Shown here piece by piece: positions 16,769 to 28,300 of a stretch of 64,000 nt of DNA. Within the stretch, counting starts at the first letter, position 1, and every line of letters starts with the position of its first letter. The notes beneath the pieces were generated by a model that was not told the origin of the DNA, made no database searches, and saw only the letters and a list, made by a program, of their open reading frames with translations. The DNA is from Pedobacter jejuensis (GTDB lineage: Bacteria > Bacteroidota > Bacteroidia > Sphingobacteriales > Sphingobacteriaceae), in assembly GCF_003725795.1 (NCBI RefSeq), contig NZ_RBEE01000010.1, forward strand, positions 59,691 through 123,690. Reading direction: 5' to 3'. The translations under genes were made by a program, and so were the position numbers.

Positions 16769-18536
16769 GTTTAACATAACCTGTTTTGAATTGAAGCGCT
16801 TCAATACCATAAACCAAGTAAACGAGAGGAGCATTCCAATTAATGGCAATTTCATTGGTAGCAAATGACCCCTGATTATCAACATAAGCCTCATCAGGAA
16901 TACTACTTGGAAGTGCAATGCCATCCTGTTTGCCTGGATTTGGCCCTCCAACCAATAAACCAGGAATTGGATCAACTATTTTATCAGCAACTGAAGGACG
17001 ATGATGCGGATGCATAGGAGTATTAACTCCAATGCCGGTTACAAATGAATAACCTGTAGCATTTCGTCCCAGTAAATAATCCAGATTGCTTAAAGCAGCG
17101 TCCAGGTATTTTTTATCTTCAGAAATTTTGTAAGCCTGAATTAATGCTATTCCTTGATTTGCTGCAAGTGAGTTGCTACCCCAGCCAAAATCCTTCTGGT
17201 CTTGTCCCATAACGGCAAAATAAGGCGTATGGCTAACTCCAACAAGCAAACGGTCTGCTGTTTTGATGAGTCTTTCCTTCAATATCTCTATATCATTATT
17301 CGGTTTATCAATCAGTTTAGTTTCGTTCCTGAGTAAAGAATAATAACCCAATAACCTCACATTTCCCCAGGATGGTAAAGGCATTCTTTCATCGGGCAGG
17401 ATGTTTACTGCTCTATAAAAACTAACATCCCCAGTGGTTATATACAATTCAACTGCAGCCCATATAAATTCATCATAAAAGTTTTTGTCTCCATAGCCTC
17501 CTGTTGTAACCTTCGGTCTGAATTTTTCATTTATCATATGCTGGTCGTATTCCATGCCAGGATTTTTAATTGCCCATGCCCAGGCTCTTTTAGAAGACGC
17601 CAGGCATGAGTCTGCCAGACCTGGTAAATCTTTCTCATATCGTTTTAAAAGCCTACCGGCCTGCGCAGTTACCGCTGCAAAATCAAGCGTTGCAGCGGTG
17701 CCTTTTTGCACGACATAACGCGGAAGACGAGTAATATTAGGCATAACCATACCATCAAAGCTGGCATTGGTCAATTTATTATAGACACCACCATCATTTG
17801 GATCCTGCATTTTTAACATCCATCTTAGGTTCCAAATTAGTTCATCAATTAAATCCGGAACCGCATTTCTGCTTTCTGGAATATTTGTGTTGACCATCTT
17901 TACATAGTCAGGAAAATCTTCGTATAGGGAAAGCATTGTACCCATTGTTACTCCACTATTCACAATATACTTATTATAATCTCCGGCATCATACCAACCT
18001 CCGGGGGCTGAAATTAAAGTACCCACCGGGCGTTGTTCAGTTGCGGCGGATGGGTGAATTAAGACCTGATCATCCGGATGTCCTGCCAGACGATTCCATT
18101 TTCCGGCATACTTTTCCGGTAGTGCAGTAGAAGCTCTTTGGTAATAATATGCTTTAACTGCAGCTATCGCCAATGTATGGTGGACAGCAGGTTTGATATC
18201 AAAGGTTGATGAGTAGATGCCTTTATCTGATTCTATTTTATAACGTCCCACTTTATTAAAAGCTGAAAAATCAGCAATAAGAGTTTCTTTTTGTGATGTC
18301 GTTATAGCTCGAATCTTCTTCAACTCCCCATGAAACACTTTACTATTATCGGTACTTCTTACTACGTTAAAAGATATGGAACTGTTATCGGTAATTATTG
18401 CAATTTTAGGTGCATTAGGATAAAAACCAATCTGGTTAAGCCTGATATCGGATATTTGTTTATTTTGAGCATGTGAAACATAACTAAATAAGAACAGATA
18501 CACAGGTATGCAGATTTTTGGGAAGCCGATTTTCAT
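16764..18536 (-). CDS. secreted GH9 endoglucanase-like enzyme
   Basis: The start MKIGFPKICIPVYLF gives a signal peptide ending SHAQ; the longer frame only adds 16 residues upstream. An N-terminal Ig-like domain (ISDIRLNQIGFYPNAPK, residues about 27-115) precedes the (alpha/alpha)6 catalytic domain. GGWYDAGDYNKY holds the catalytic aspartates, MHPHHRPS the conserved histidine block, and NEIAINWNAPLVY the acid/base glutamate near the C-terminus. This is the complete GH9 layout (CelD_N plus GH9). It attacks beta-1,4-glucan backbones such as cellulose-like chains or xyloglucan. It is the most distal enzyme of PUL2 and has its own upstream AATGTT site at 18684-18713. Confidence 0.93.
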   Translation of the reverse strand: MKIGFPKICIPVYLFLFSYVSHAQNKQISDIRLNQIGFYPNAPKIAIITDNSSISFNVVRSTDNSKVFHGELKKIRAITTSQKETLIADFSAFNKVGRYKIESDKGIYSSTFDIKPAVHHTLAIAAVKAYYYQRASTALPEKYAGKWNRLAGHPDDQVLIHPSAATEQRPVGTLISAPGGWYDAGDYNKYIVNSGVTMGTMLSLYEDFPDYVKMVNTNIPESRNAVPDLIDELIWNLRWMLKMQDPNDGGVYNKLTNASFDGMVMPNITRLPRYVVQKGTAATLDFAAVTAQAGRLLKRYEKDLPGLADSCLASSKRAWAWAIKNPGMEYDQHMINEKFRPKVTTGGYGDKNFYDEFIWAAVELYITTGDVSFYRAVNILPDERMPLPSWGNVRLLGYYSLLRNETKLIDKPNNDIEILKERLIKTADRLLVGVSHTPYFAVMGQDQKDFGWGSNSLAANQGIALIQAYKISEDKKYLDAALSNLDYLLGRNATGYSFVTGIGVNTPMHPHHRPSVADKIVDPIPGLLVGGPNPGKQDGIALPSSIPDEAYVDNQGSFATNEIAINWNAPLVYLVYGIEALQFKTGYVKR

Positions 18537-18943
18537 ATTAATTATTTGGTTAAAGATATTTTCAATCAACGGTTCATTATGCATTTATAATTAAATTGTT
18601 AGCGACATTGTAACCCTGAACTAATAAATAGCAATTCTTAAGTTTGCACAAGTTAAAACTGGTATAATGTTATTTAGTGTCGTATCGTTAATATTAAAGG
18701 AATAAATGTTAACACAGATTATAACAACCACATTATCAAAATGATACCAAATATTGTATCATTATATTTACAAATTGCAAGCATTGCATTAATATTTCTG
18801 GGTCTTTCGTGATGAACTTCAATAATTGAGAAGCATCGCGAGGTGTGCTGTATTTCAATCCTTTCTGGTCATTTATTCTATTATGATATTTTTTATCTAA
18901 TAGTCAAAAGCAAGTTTGATAAATTCAGCAAGTGCCTTCGATT
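18537..18943. other. GH9 upstream region
   Basis: About 400 bp without a gene. It contains the candidate PUL2 regulator site at 18684-18713, about 170 bp from the GH9 start. I could not find a good TAnnTTTG element between the site and the gene. Confidence 0.45.
18684..18713 (-). promoter_or_regulatory. PUL2 regulatory site, copy 1 (upstream of GH9)
   Basis: AAATGTTAAC at 18704-18713, with a degenerate copy ATCGTTA beginning at 18684, 21 bp from AATGTT. The same arrangement occurs before the other PUL2 units, so it is a candidate HTCS (AraC-type HTH) binding site. Degenerate first half lowers confidence for this copy alone. Confidence 0.5.
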
Positions 18944-19435
18944 CTACAAAATCAGATGAATAGTTAAATCATTAATATTTCTTATTTGATGTAGTACTGA
19001 CCCATCGTAACAGATAGGGCCAGATATTAGATACCCATCTTCTATTCTATCAATATCCATAATTTTAGAGGCAGTGGCAGTGTCTGCGAGTATATTTTCA
19101 CTATAAAGCAGTAAACTTACTGATGCGCAATTATTCTCCAACTGTAATTTAATCATTTCTGATTTATCAAGCCAAATAGCTCCAGGATTAGCTATTCCAA
19201 AGCAAAGGATTTGATCGTTATGAACCGTTTGACGCAATGCATCCGTTTTATATTGATAATGCTTGGTGTTGCGAGGGATAACATCTTTAAAGGTATTTAC
19301 AACTTTCAACAATGCAAATGATTTACGTTTCTGAATTTTGACCTTTGCACCTGACCTTACAAGTTGATAAATAAGCTCTGCACTTGAGTCATCACACCCT
19401 TCAAATGCCTCATAATTTATCCTAAACTTATTCAT
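18944..19435 (-). CDS. hypothetical protein within PUL2
   Basis: A 163-residue protein I do not recognise. It has no signal peptide and no membrane segment, so it should be cytoplasmic. It is rich in charged residues with a basic stretch (AKVKIQKRKS) near residue 32 and a mixed alpha/beta composition. The start codon is preceded by the A-rich stretch AAAAGTAATGAT, usual for this phylum. It lies between GH26 and GH9 on the same strand, with gaps of 123 and about 400 bp, so it may be co-transcribed with GH26. Function unknown; no domain visible by eye. Confidence 0.6.
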   Translation of the reverse strand: MNKFRINYEAFEGCDDSSAELIYQLVRSGAKVKIQKRKSFALLKVVNTFKDVIPRNTKHYQYKTDALRQTVHNDQILCFGIANPGAIWLDKSEMIKLQLENNCASVSLLLYSENILADTATASKIMDIDRIEDGYLISGPICYDGSVLHQIRNINDLTIHLIL

Positions 19436-19558
19436 ATCATTACTTTTCTATTTTTTTGACTTAAAGTATATCATCAGAATAACTTTACGAAATGTGCTTA
19501 TTAAGTATATTTATTTACCTTAAAGCATTCGTCAAATTAACTCCAAATGTTGGCAAAT

Positions 19559-20563
19559 CTATTTCGTTTTTTTTCTTCCATACCGCATAACAATATCTGG
19601 GATCTCGTCTTTGGTGATAACCAAGTCGTGGTTGTAAAGTTTAGTGAGATAGCCTTTATCTAATTTTGTTAAGTGGCTGGTGTGCCACACCATCCACCAA
19701 GACCACATCGCATTTTCCTGTAAACATTTTTCGGGATCGGGCGGTGTTCCACATTCGTGAAAAGCAATTGGAAACTGATTGCTTGCTATTTTGTTAACAC
19801 CATCATACATAGCCTTATGGGCGCCCATATCTTTATCATAAGTATCTGCTCCTGTAATATCTACATATTTACCACCAGGATACCAGGTTCCATCAGGATT
19901 ACCGGTATAACATAATACCCATATTAAGTTATCAAGTTTTAGGGTTTTTGTGTAATAATCATACATGGTAATCCAAAGCTTTTTGAATTTATCCGGACCT
20001 TGTTTCCCCCACCAGAACCAATTCCCATTAAGTTCGTGGAATGGCCGCCAAAGCACAGGGACATTTGCTTTTTTTAGTTGAAGTAGTAAATCGCCTTTTT
20101 CTTTAAGCTCTGCCCAAAATACTTCATACTCAGGAGTACCTTTTATAAAACAATTATCGATATCTATTGCCTTTTTACTACTTTCATACCCCTCTCCTTT
20201 TCCTGGAGCCCCCATGTGCCACATAATGGTTGGAATTCCTCCAGATTTCCACCATTGAATAGCCTGATTTACTTCATTTTGATTATCTGTTGTGGTAATA
20301 AAATCAAAACCATTTATTGCCGGCAGTTTACCAGTAGCGGTTTTTATATAATTTATTTCATCCACACCCCAACTGGAACTCATTTGGCCGGAAAGAATTT
20401 TTTTTCCGTACATATCATTAAGGTATGCATAAAGTGCATTTGCTTCTTTTGAAGCGTCTTTATTTGAAAGTTGTTTCTGCCGGCACATCCCTCCAAAAGG
20501 TATAGAAATCATTAACACCAAAAGGGTTAAAATACAGATGAGATTTTTCGTTTTCATAATCAT
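19559..20563 (-). CDS. secreted GH26 endo-beta-mannanase-like enzyme
   Basis: The 334-residue protein starts MIMKTKN (a second ATG is two codons in) with a signal segment ILTLLVLMISIPFGG. The GH26 acid/base glutamate is in VLWRPFHELNGNWFWWG and the nucleophile in PIAFHECG. IMWHMGAPG and DITGADTYDKD complete the barrel signatures. Most GH26 enzymes cut beta-1,4-mannan backbones, others act on beta-1,3:1,4-glucan. A cysteine at MCRQ near the end of the signal is not in a good lipobox. It lies 123 bp downstream of GH28 on the same strand and is likely the third gene of the GH2-GH28-GH26 unit. Confidence 0.9.
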   Translation of the reverse strand: MIMKTKNLICILTLLVLMISIPFGGMCRQKQLSNKDASKEANALYAYLNDMYGKKILSGQMSSSWGVDEINYIKTATGKLPAINGFDFITTTDNQNEVNQAIQWWKSGGIPTIMWHMGAPGKGEGYESSKKAIDIDNCFIKGTPEYEVFWAELKEKGDLLLQLKKANVPVLWRPFHELNGNWFWWGKQGPDKFKKLWITMYDYYTKTLKLDNLIWVLCYTGNPDGTWYPGGKYVDITGADTYDKDMGAHKAMYDGVNKIASNQFPIAFHECGTPPDPEKCLQENAMWSWWMVWHTSHLTKLDKGYLTKLYNHDLVITKDEIPDIVMRYGRKKTK

Positions 20564-20686
20564 ACAATTATTTAATTGTTATTTTTTTTAATAGCTGAGA
20601 CCTTTTGAATAGTTAGCATAGTTTACTGTCGATGATGATAAATGAATACTACCCTATTTACTTTTAACATCTCAAAATTTATTCTT

Positions 20687-22213
20687 CTAATAATTTTGAA
20701 GATTGGAATTTTTTATATTTAGATTCTTTACATTCTTCATTACATAAGAATCCATTCCTGATGCCTTGGAAACTTTTACATAATTTAGTTCCAAACCATC
20801 AACATCTTCACAAATTATTGCCGGCCTTAAATCGGGCTTTAAGGTTTGAAATCTTATGTTAGTTAACTCAAGATTCTTTACATGCCTTACAAAAAGGCCA
20901 TAAGCAGGGTTAACACCCAAAAGAAAGGGCTCCGGGTAACGTCCATCGAGTTCTGGAAAAATACGTTTTGCATCATTTTTATTACCCCCGCCTTTATAAT
21001 TGATGTATACATCACGAAGCTGAATATTTTCTACATAATATCCTGGCACCCCAGTAATTTGAATGCCGCTAAGTGAATCGGCATTATCTACACGTATGTT
21101 GCTAATAAGGATATTTTTAACGATACCCATACCTGTAGTGTTTTTTGGCCCACGATTTCGTTTTCCTAAAGTAATGTAGATTGGATAATGCGAAACGTCG
21201 GTCATGATAACATTTGAGATAATTATGTTATCCATTATGCCACCATCTACTTGCTCAAGTGCAAGACCATTACTGTTCTTGAACACACAGTTAGAAACCA
21301 CGCAGTTCCGAAACCCTCCGTTAGATTCGGTACCGAACTTGATTCTACCATTAGACCAACCCGCCTTAGCAGGTATCCTCGTACCATTAAGTAGTGTTCC
21401 CTCTTTAAAACCTGAAACAATACAATTTGTAATTAAAAGATTTTCAGTAATCTGTTTTCTGTTCAAAGCATAAGAACTTTTCGGGCAAATCGCATCATCA
21501 TTTGGACAGTTTACTCGTGAGTTTGAAATCACTGCATTTGTACAACAGTCAATATCAATCCCATCCCGGTTGGTGTCAATCGTTAGGTTATCCATTGTTA
21601 TCAGATCGCAACCAGTTGCCAAAATAGCAAAATGACCTCCATGAAATATAGAGATGTCTCTAATTAGAACATTTGTACAAAGTTTTAATGCAATAGCTTT
21701 ATCACCAGTACCGATGGAACCTCCGGTTGGGTCGCCCAGGTGCTCTTTGTCTTTGCTGGTTAAGCCTCCACCGTTTATCATTCCCCTACCAGTAATGGAG
21801 ATGTTCTTTAGGTTTTCTCCCCATATCAAAGAATTATGGAAATAAGTATGTCCACCATCCTGATATGCCGTATCAGGAAATTCTTCAGGTGGATCATAGG
21901 CATTCATTTCTGGTTGGGCACCTAGAATAACCGCTCCGGCATCGAGGTATAAATTAATGTTACTCTTTAGCCTGATGCTTCCGCACAAATAATTTCCCGA
22001 TGGTACAATCACGGTCCCTCCACCTCTTTCAGCACATTTGGTTATTGCCTTATTAATAGCTACATGATCTAGATGTTTGCCATCGCCAACAGCACCGAAG
22101 TTTCTAACATTAAAAAATGATGTTGAAACAATCTGCGCCATAAGGGGCGATATATTAATTGATATCATCACGAATAGGCCAATACAAACTTTGCCATATC
22201 TGGTTTTAACCAT
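20687..22213 (-). CDS. secreted GH28 polygalacturonase-like enzyme
   Basis: Starting at MVKTRYGKVCIGLF gives a signal peptide ending PLMAQ; the longer frame (to 22360) would overlap the upstream GH2 remnant and add 49 unlikely residues. The right-handed beta-helix begins with FNVRNFGAVGDGKHLDHVAINKA. The catalytic region reads NRDGIDIDCC and NDDAICPKSS, matching the NTD and DD motifs of GH28, and RIKFGTES corresponds to the RIK motif. The family hydrolyses galacturonan or rhamnogalacturonan. Gap to the GH2 remnant is 91 bp. It suggests that the locus also touches pectin or the pectin-linked part of hemicellulose. Confidence 0.87.
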   Translation of the reverse strand: MVKTRYGKVCIGLFVMISINISPLMAQIVSTSFFNVRNFGAVGDGKHLDHVAINKAITKCAERGGGTVIVPSGNYLCGSIRLKSNINLYLDAGAVILGAQPEMNAYDPPEEFPDTAYQDGGHTYFHNSLIWGENLKNISITGRGMINGGGLTSKDKEHLGDPTGGSIGTGDKAIALKLCTNVLIRDISIFHGGHFAILATGCDLITMDNLTIDTNRDGIDIDCCTNAVISNSRVNCPNDDAICPKSSYALNRKQITENLLITNCIVSGFKEGTLLNGTRIPAKAGWSNGRIKFGTESNGGFRNCVVSNCVFKNSNGLALEQVDGGIMDNIIISNVIMTDVSHYPIYITLGKRNRGPKNTTGMGIVKNILISNIRVDNADSLSGIQITGVPGYYVENIQLRDVYINYKGGGNKNDAKRIFPELDGRYPEPFLLGVNPAYGLFVRHVKNLELTNIRFQTLKPDLRPAIICEDVDGLELNYVKVSKASGMDSYVMKNVKNLNIKNSNLQNY

Positions 22214-22304
22214 ATTGAGTTTTTTTGTTTTATTAGTTAACTTTAAATAAAAAGCATTTTGTGAAGATTTTTCAAGTATAAATTCATTATATCTGCAGTT
22301 TATA

Positions 22305-25072
22305 TTATCGAAAATCAAAATATAAAACGGCCGATTGAGTATCCAGACCACCGTTAGCAAATGTTAAGTTAGGCTGGCTTTGAGGGCCTAAATCTTCTTT
22401 CTTTTGGCTTTTAGTACCTATAGCCGGTATTCCATGCAAAAAAGAAATTCCATTTGTTGGGTAACCAGCAAAGGAATTTGCTTTGCCCAGACCTTTAGGT
22501 ATTGCCGGATTTAACATATGCATAAATAAATTATCTGTTGAAGACAGCACTACAAAATTTCCTTCAGCTGTTGATATCCGGGCACCATAAAAATTACTGT
22601 AATAGCCTTTAAATTCAGGATAATCCCATGTTTCGCCGGTAACCGCATTATTATATTTCTTATCCCACAGGTTTAAGGTGCCCCCTTTTAATCTGTTTTT
22701 ATACACCCGGTATGGCCCATTTCCAATGAGTTGCATACCGTTAATTTTCTCCTCCGGATAATTGAAACTGACCCCTAAAATTTCCTGGCCAATATTAGCA
22801 CGATATTGATATTTTAACCCTAACCAACCAGAAGGCATCATGGTCCAGGTAACTTTGAAGTTTTGTTTGCCTTCATAGGTTGCAACTACCACATAGCGTC
22901 CTAAAGAATCACGGGAGTGTTTAAAAGATTTAAAATTTGCTTCGCCATTAATTAGAACAGGTCCGTTTGAAAAAGATATTTCCCCTTTTTTATTTCTAAT
23001 GGCAACCATTAACCCTGTTTCCTTGCTTAATTTTACTTCAACACCCGAACAGGATAGCCTTAACGATTCATTATCTTCAGTTACATTTATCTTATCTTTG
23101 CCATTCTCAATCATTCTATCTGCAAATTGCTGTGGTGAAGTTATTGGCCAAGACCATGTATAAAGTTCTTTGCCATATAAATCTCGGGCAGTAATGTATA
23201 ACACATCGTATTTTGCCCATTGTGCTGGCAATGCTAAATTTAAAATCCCTGATGATTGGGGTTTGATATCTGGTGATGTTATTTTACCTGTTAATTCATT
23301 CCCTTCTGACTTATCGAAGCCAGTTATTTTTTTTAGTTTCCAACTAAAACTGCATTTATTTAAATTGGTAAAGTTGTATCGGTTTTCGATATCAATTTTC
23401 CATTAAATAATTTAGAGATAAATTTTTGAGGAAAATAAACTGGTGACCAGATCTCTTTAATCGTAAAAAAGCTTGCTTCTTTCTCACGGTATGGCCCCAA
23501 AATACCATCTGAGGCAGCATTGCCTTTGGTATCTAATCTTCCACCCATATCGGTTCGCATCACACCCTGGTCGCAAAAATCCCACAAAAAACCACCTGCA
23601 GATAATGGGTTGGATTGCATCAAATTCCAAAAATCATCAAGCCCTGCTCCATGTCCACCATCGTAGAGACCATGCAAAAATTCAGTTGGAAAAAACACAT
23701 CGTTTCCTTGAAAAAATGTACGGTTGCCATAGTTCCATGGAATGTAATGTTTGGTATTCATTCCGTTAATATTCATCCATGGTTGAATAACAGGGCGATT
23801 CTGAATATCATGCTTTGGATAATCTGGCAACAAATCAAAATTAAAACCACCTTCATTGCCATTCGCCCACATAATTATGCTAGGATGATTGACATCGCGG
23901 ACAATCATTTCTTTAACAAGTTTTTGTCCAACCTGGGTATCATAAGGCGGATATTGCCAGCCGGTAAGCTCATCAATTACATAAAGACCGATTGAATCAC
24001 AAACTTCTAAAAAGTGTTTATCAGGTGGGTAATGCGACATTCTAACCGCATTCATATTCATTTCTTTAATTAACTCCGCATCTAAAATAGAAATCTTTCG
24101 ACTAGTTGTTCTGCCAGAAGTTGGCCAGAAACTACCATGATTTACGCCTTTAAATTTTATCTTTTGTCCATTAACATAAAAACCATCATGTTGCCTAAGC
24201 TCTACCGTACGAAATCCAATAGTTTCGGTTACAGTATGCAATTTTGTGGTTCCATTTTTAATCGTAATATCTATTTTATATCGATTAGGAAATTCGGAAG
24301 ACCATAACTCCGGATTAATTAATTTAGTGTTAAGCTGAGCTACCGTAGTTCCTGGGGTTAGATTTACAGAAAAAGGCTTTCCAAATGGTTTTCCATTTAA
24401 AGTTTTAACCTGAGCGGTAATGGCTGTTATCGATTGAAGATTTGCAACGTAGGCATTAACTTTTAAAGAACCATCAGCCTTTGCATCAATTGCGACCCGT
24501 TGTATATGTTGGTGAGGAAATGCCTCAAGAAAGACTGGACGGAAAATACCGCCAAAAACCCAAAAATCGGCTGATCGCTCTGCTTCGTTAATGGTTTGGT
24601 TTGAAGAAACTTTATTAACCTTTACCTCCAGTATATTAGTTCCGTTATTATTTAGCAAGGCTTTAATGTTGTATTTAAACTGATAAAATGCACCTTGGTG
24701 TATCGGGCCTGCAAGCTTCCCATTTATTTTAACTTCAGTATCGGTCATAGCGCCATCAAAAACCAAATAAACGGTTTTATTTTTCCAGTGTGATGGAACT
24801 GTAAATGCGTATTTATAAAGTCCTGCTTCACCCCTATCCTCTTTTTCCGAACCATAAGTGTAATTTCCGAATCCCTGCAATTCCCAATTAGAAGGAACAG
24901 CAATCTTCGTCCATCTTCCACTATTTCGTCCTGCAGTGCATTGAAAATCCCAATCAACTGTATTAACATTATCTTCCCCCGATAAATATTTTACTTCAGT
25001 AATCTGCGCAATTAGCTTAAGGGTTGATAAAAGAAATAGTAAAGTGAAAAAGTATTTAAGTTTTGATATCAT
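22305..25072 (-). pseudogene. GH2 beta-galactosidase-family gene split by one frameshift
   Basis: The first 560 or so codons (from MISKLKYFF, signal peptide ending LIAQ) encode the sugar-binding, Ig-like and barrel domains, with the acid/base in MWANGNEGGF and the nucleophile in FFPTEFLHGL. Near 23390 one base is missing: after FNGKLI the frame turns to nonsense and stops at 23360. The adjacent frame continues with ENRYNFTNLNKCSFSWKLK, aligning with ENQYSFTNLNQCSFEWKLS of the intact GH2 at 40158-42911. The rest runs cleanly to 22305. The two genes are close paralogues. A sequencing error in an intact gene cannot be excluded because only one lesion is visible. Confidence 0.85.
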
Positions 25073-25234
25073 TTGGCTAGTAATTTATACCGAGATGGTT
25101 TTGATGTCCAAAATTTTAAGGACCAGCATTATACTAATGTATTGTCAGATTGTGTATGCTGCATATACCTGTATTAGACATTAAAATCACTCTGGATGAT
25201 AAAATTATAGATGTGGTAATATCGGCAGGCGCAT

Positions 25235-25265
25235 GAATGTTAATATAAATGATATAAATGTTAAC
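25235..25265 (-). promoter_or_regulatory. PUL2 regulatory site, copy 2 (upstream of the GH2-GH28-GH26 unit)
   Basis: Two copies of AATGTTAA begin at 25236 and 25257, exactly 21 bp apart, about 185 bp before the GH2 start codon. Direct repeats two helical turns apart are the usual operator form for AraC-type HTH domains such as the one at the C-terminus of the HTCS encoded next door. Confidence 0.6.
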
Positions 25266-25343
25266 TAGAATATAAGCAACTAATAACAAGTTACTTAACG
25301 AATGATTATATCATAACATTTACATTAAACGCAATCTTAAAAT

Positions 25344-28300
25344 TTAGTTTAAATCCTTTTTTCTTAGTAGCGCAATATATTCTGATGGTAGCATTTTAAA
25401 TTCGGTTTTAAAAGATTTTGAAAAGTAGTTTGGGGTATTAAATCCTACCTCATACGAAACCTCTACGACATTTAGCTGACTTTTTTCAAATAGTTGCGCA
25501 GCTTTTTGCAAGCGATAAGACCTGATAAATTCTACAGGAGATTTACCGGTAAGCAGTAAAATCTTTTTATAAAGTGAAACCCTGCTCATATTCATTTGCT
25601 TACTTAATTCTTCTACCGATAAATTTGGATTAACAATATTATTTTCAACATATTTTAAAACATTAGCAATAAACTTCTCATCGTGTGATTGGCTTTCAAT
25701 TTCGGGAAGGTTTACCTGCAAGTGTTTGGTATAGGTTTTTTTAAAGTTCTCTTGCAGAATTAGTAAGTTTTTGATTTTTGAAATCAGTATCTCGAAATTA
25801 AAAGGTTTTGTTAGATAATCGTTGGCACCAACTTCCAACCCTTTAACTTGTTCAGTTTCTTCTGAAAGCGCAGTAAGCAATATAAAGGGAATGTGAGCAG
25901 TTCGTATATCATTTTTAATTTTGCGACAAAGTTCGGTTCCGCTCATTTCGGGCATGTTAATATCACTTACAATTAAATCAGGATGTAAGGCAAGTGCTTT
26001 TTGCCAACCATCTTTGCCATTGACTGCATCTTGTATGCTAAAAATATCCTTCAAACTATCTTTCAAATAAAACCTGAAATCTTCATTATCCTCTACTAGT
26101 AAAACTTTAGGTTTCCTTAAATCAATTTTCTTTTTGGCAACCGGCAAATTGTTTTCGGCTACAGCTTTATTGTATACATTCGGAAGATGCTCACTCAGCT
26201 TTAATGGTAAATTAATTGTAAAGCAACTACCTTGATTCACTTCACTTTCTACAGAAATTTCTCCTGCATGTATATTTACGAACTCTTTTACGATTGACAA
26301 TCCTATGCCACTGCCTTGGTTAAGCATAGAACTTGGCACATTACTTTGATAAAATCTTTCGAAAATTTTGTTCAGTTTATCTTCTGGAATTCCAATTCCA
26401 GTATCAATAATTTTTATTTCCAACATAGAACAATCCATATTTGAAGTATTGGATTTTAGACTTAACAAAACGGTAACGTGGCCGCCCGGCGGTGTAAATT
26501 TAAATGCGTTTGAAAGCAGGTTGAAAATAATTCTTTCAATCTTATCATGGTCGAATACGGTATGATAATGTTCAACCTCACTATCAAAATCAAAACCTAT
26601 CTGCTTTGCTTCTGCTACATCACTGAAAGAATGTACAATATCAGCTATAAACGGTACGATATCTCCAGGTGTTCCAAGAAATTTAAGTTCCTGAACTTCA
26701 AGTTTCCTAAAATCAAGAAGCTGATTTACAAGACTTAACAATCTATATGCATTGCGTTTAATAATTTGTATCTGATGCTTCTGGTCTAGCGATTCAGCAT
26801 TTTGCAGCATTTTATCTGCCGGAGCCATGATTAATGATATGGGCGTTCTAAACTCGTGGCTTACGTTAGTTAAAAACTTTATCTTCATTAAATCAAGTTC
26901 ATGAATGCGTTCTGCATCTTGCCTTTCTGCAGCCAAAATATGTTTATTTTCAGCACGTTCCTGGTCTATTGCAAATTCTTTCTTTAGTTTTTGAATACCC
27001 CTGTAACGGATATAGAGTAGCAAACCGGAAAGTGTTAAAAAGTATAATAAATAGGCTAAGTTCGTTTTCCAAAATGGGGGTAATATTTGAATCTTCAACG
27101 TCCTTTCTTCTAAAGAACCTGGTACATCCGGGTCAATTACCCTTACCAAAAACTCGTAATTCCCTGGGTTTAAATTTGTATAACTGGCTTTCCGTATATC
27201 GTTCTCAGCGTCAATCCACTTTTTGTCGAAACCCCTCATCATATAGTGATAAGTAAGCTTTTTTGAGTTAAAAAAATTTAGTGCTGCAAATTCAATTCCG
27301 AAAGCATTTTCGTTGTGTTTCAATTCAATATTTTCGGTCTCGGTTATTGATTTTTGTAAAAGTAAATGCCCTTCTACTGATTCTTTTGGCTTAATACTTT
27401 TATTAAAAACCTGGAAATCGGTAAACACAAGATTAATTTTATTTTTAGTTATCTGGATTTTTGATGGTTTGAAAATATTGAAACCGTTGGCACCTCCAAA
27501 AATAAGTTCGCCTGCTTTGGTTTTATATGCAGCATTTTCGTTAAATTCCTTTCCCTGCAAACCATCAGAATCGTCAAAATACTGAAAGCGCAGCAGGTAT
27601 TTACTTCCTTTTCTACTTACTTTAACCATACTGATACCATTTGCAGTACTCAGCCAAATGTTATTATCATCATCTTCTAGAATGCCTAAAATTGTATTAT
27701 CCGGAAGTCCGTTTTCTTTCCTGAAATTATTAAACTTTGCTGTAGAAGGGTCATAAACAGAAAGACCTTCGCGAGTGCCTATCCAGATGAGCTTCCTACT
27801 ATCTTCGATAATTGAGCTCACATTATTTTGAACGAGGCTGTAAGGATTTTTTAAGTTTCGGGTAAAGTGTCTGAATTTTCCGGTTTTATGATTTAATACA
27901 TCGATACCCCAACCGCCCACCCAGAGATTTTGATTGGAATCTTCGAACAAAGCTGGAACATAACCGAAAGTAATCGAATTTTTCTTTTCAGGCCCGTAGT
28001 GCCGAAAGGTTTTGGTAGCTCTATCATAAAGATTTAAACCACCAGCTAAAGTTCCTACCCATAATTGTTTGGAAGAATCTTCGAATATCTTCCACACCCG
28101 GTCGTCGGATATGCTTCCAGGCTTAGTTTCATCATGCTTAAAATGCTCGAACTTTTTGCCGTCAAAGCAATCTAAACCACCCCAATATGTCCCAATCCAT
28201 AATTTTCCATCATGATCAACCAAAAGGCTAACCACTATATCACTAGAAATGCTATTTGGATTTCGAGGATCATGTTTGTATTTTGTATAAGTATTTTGTT

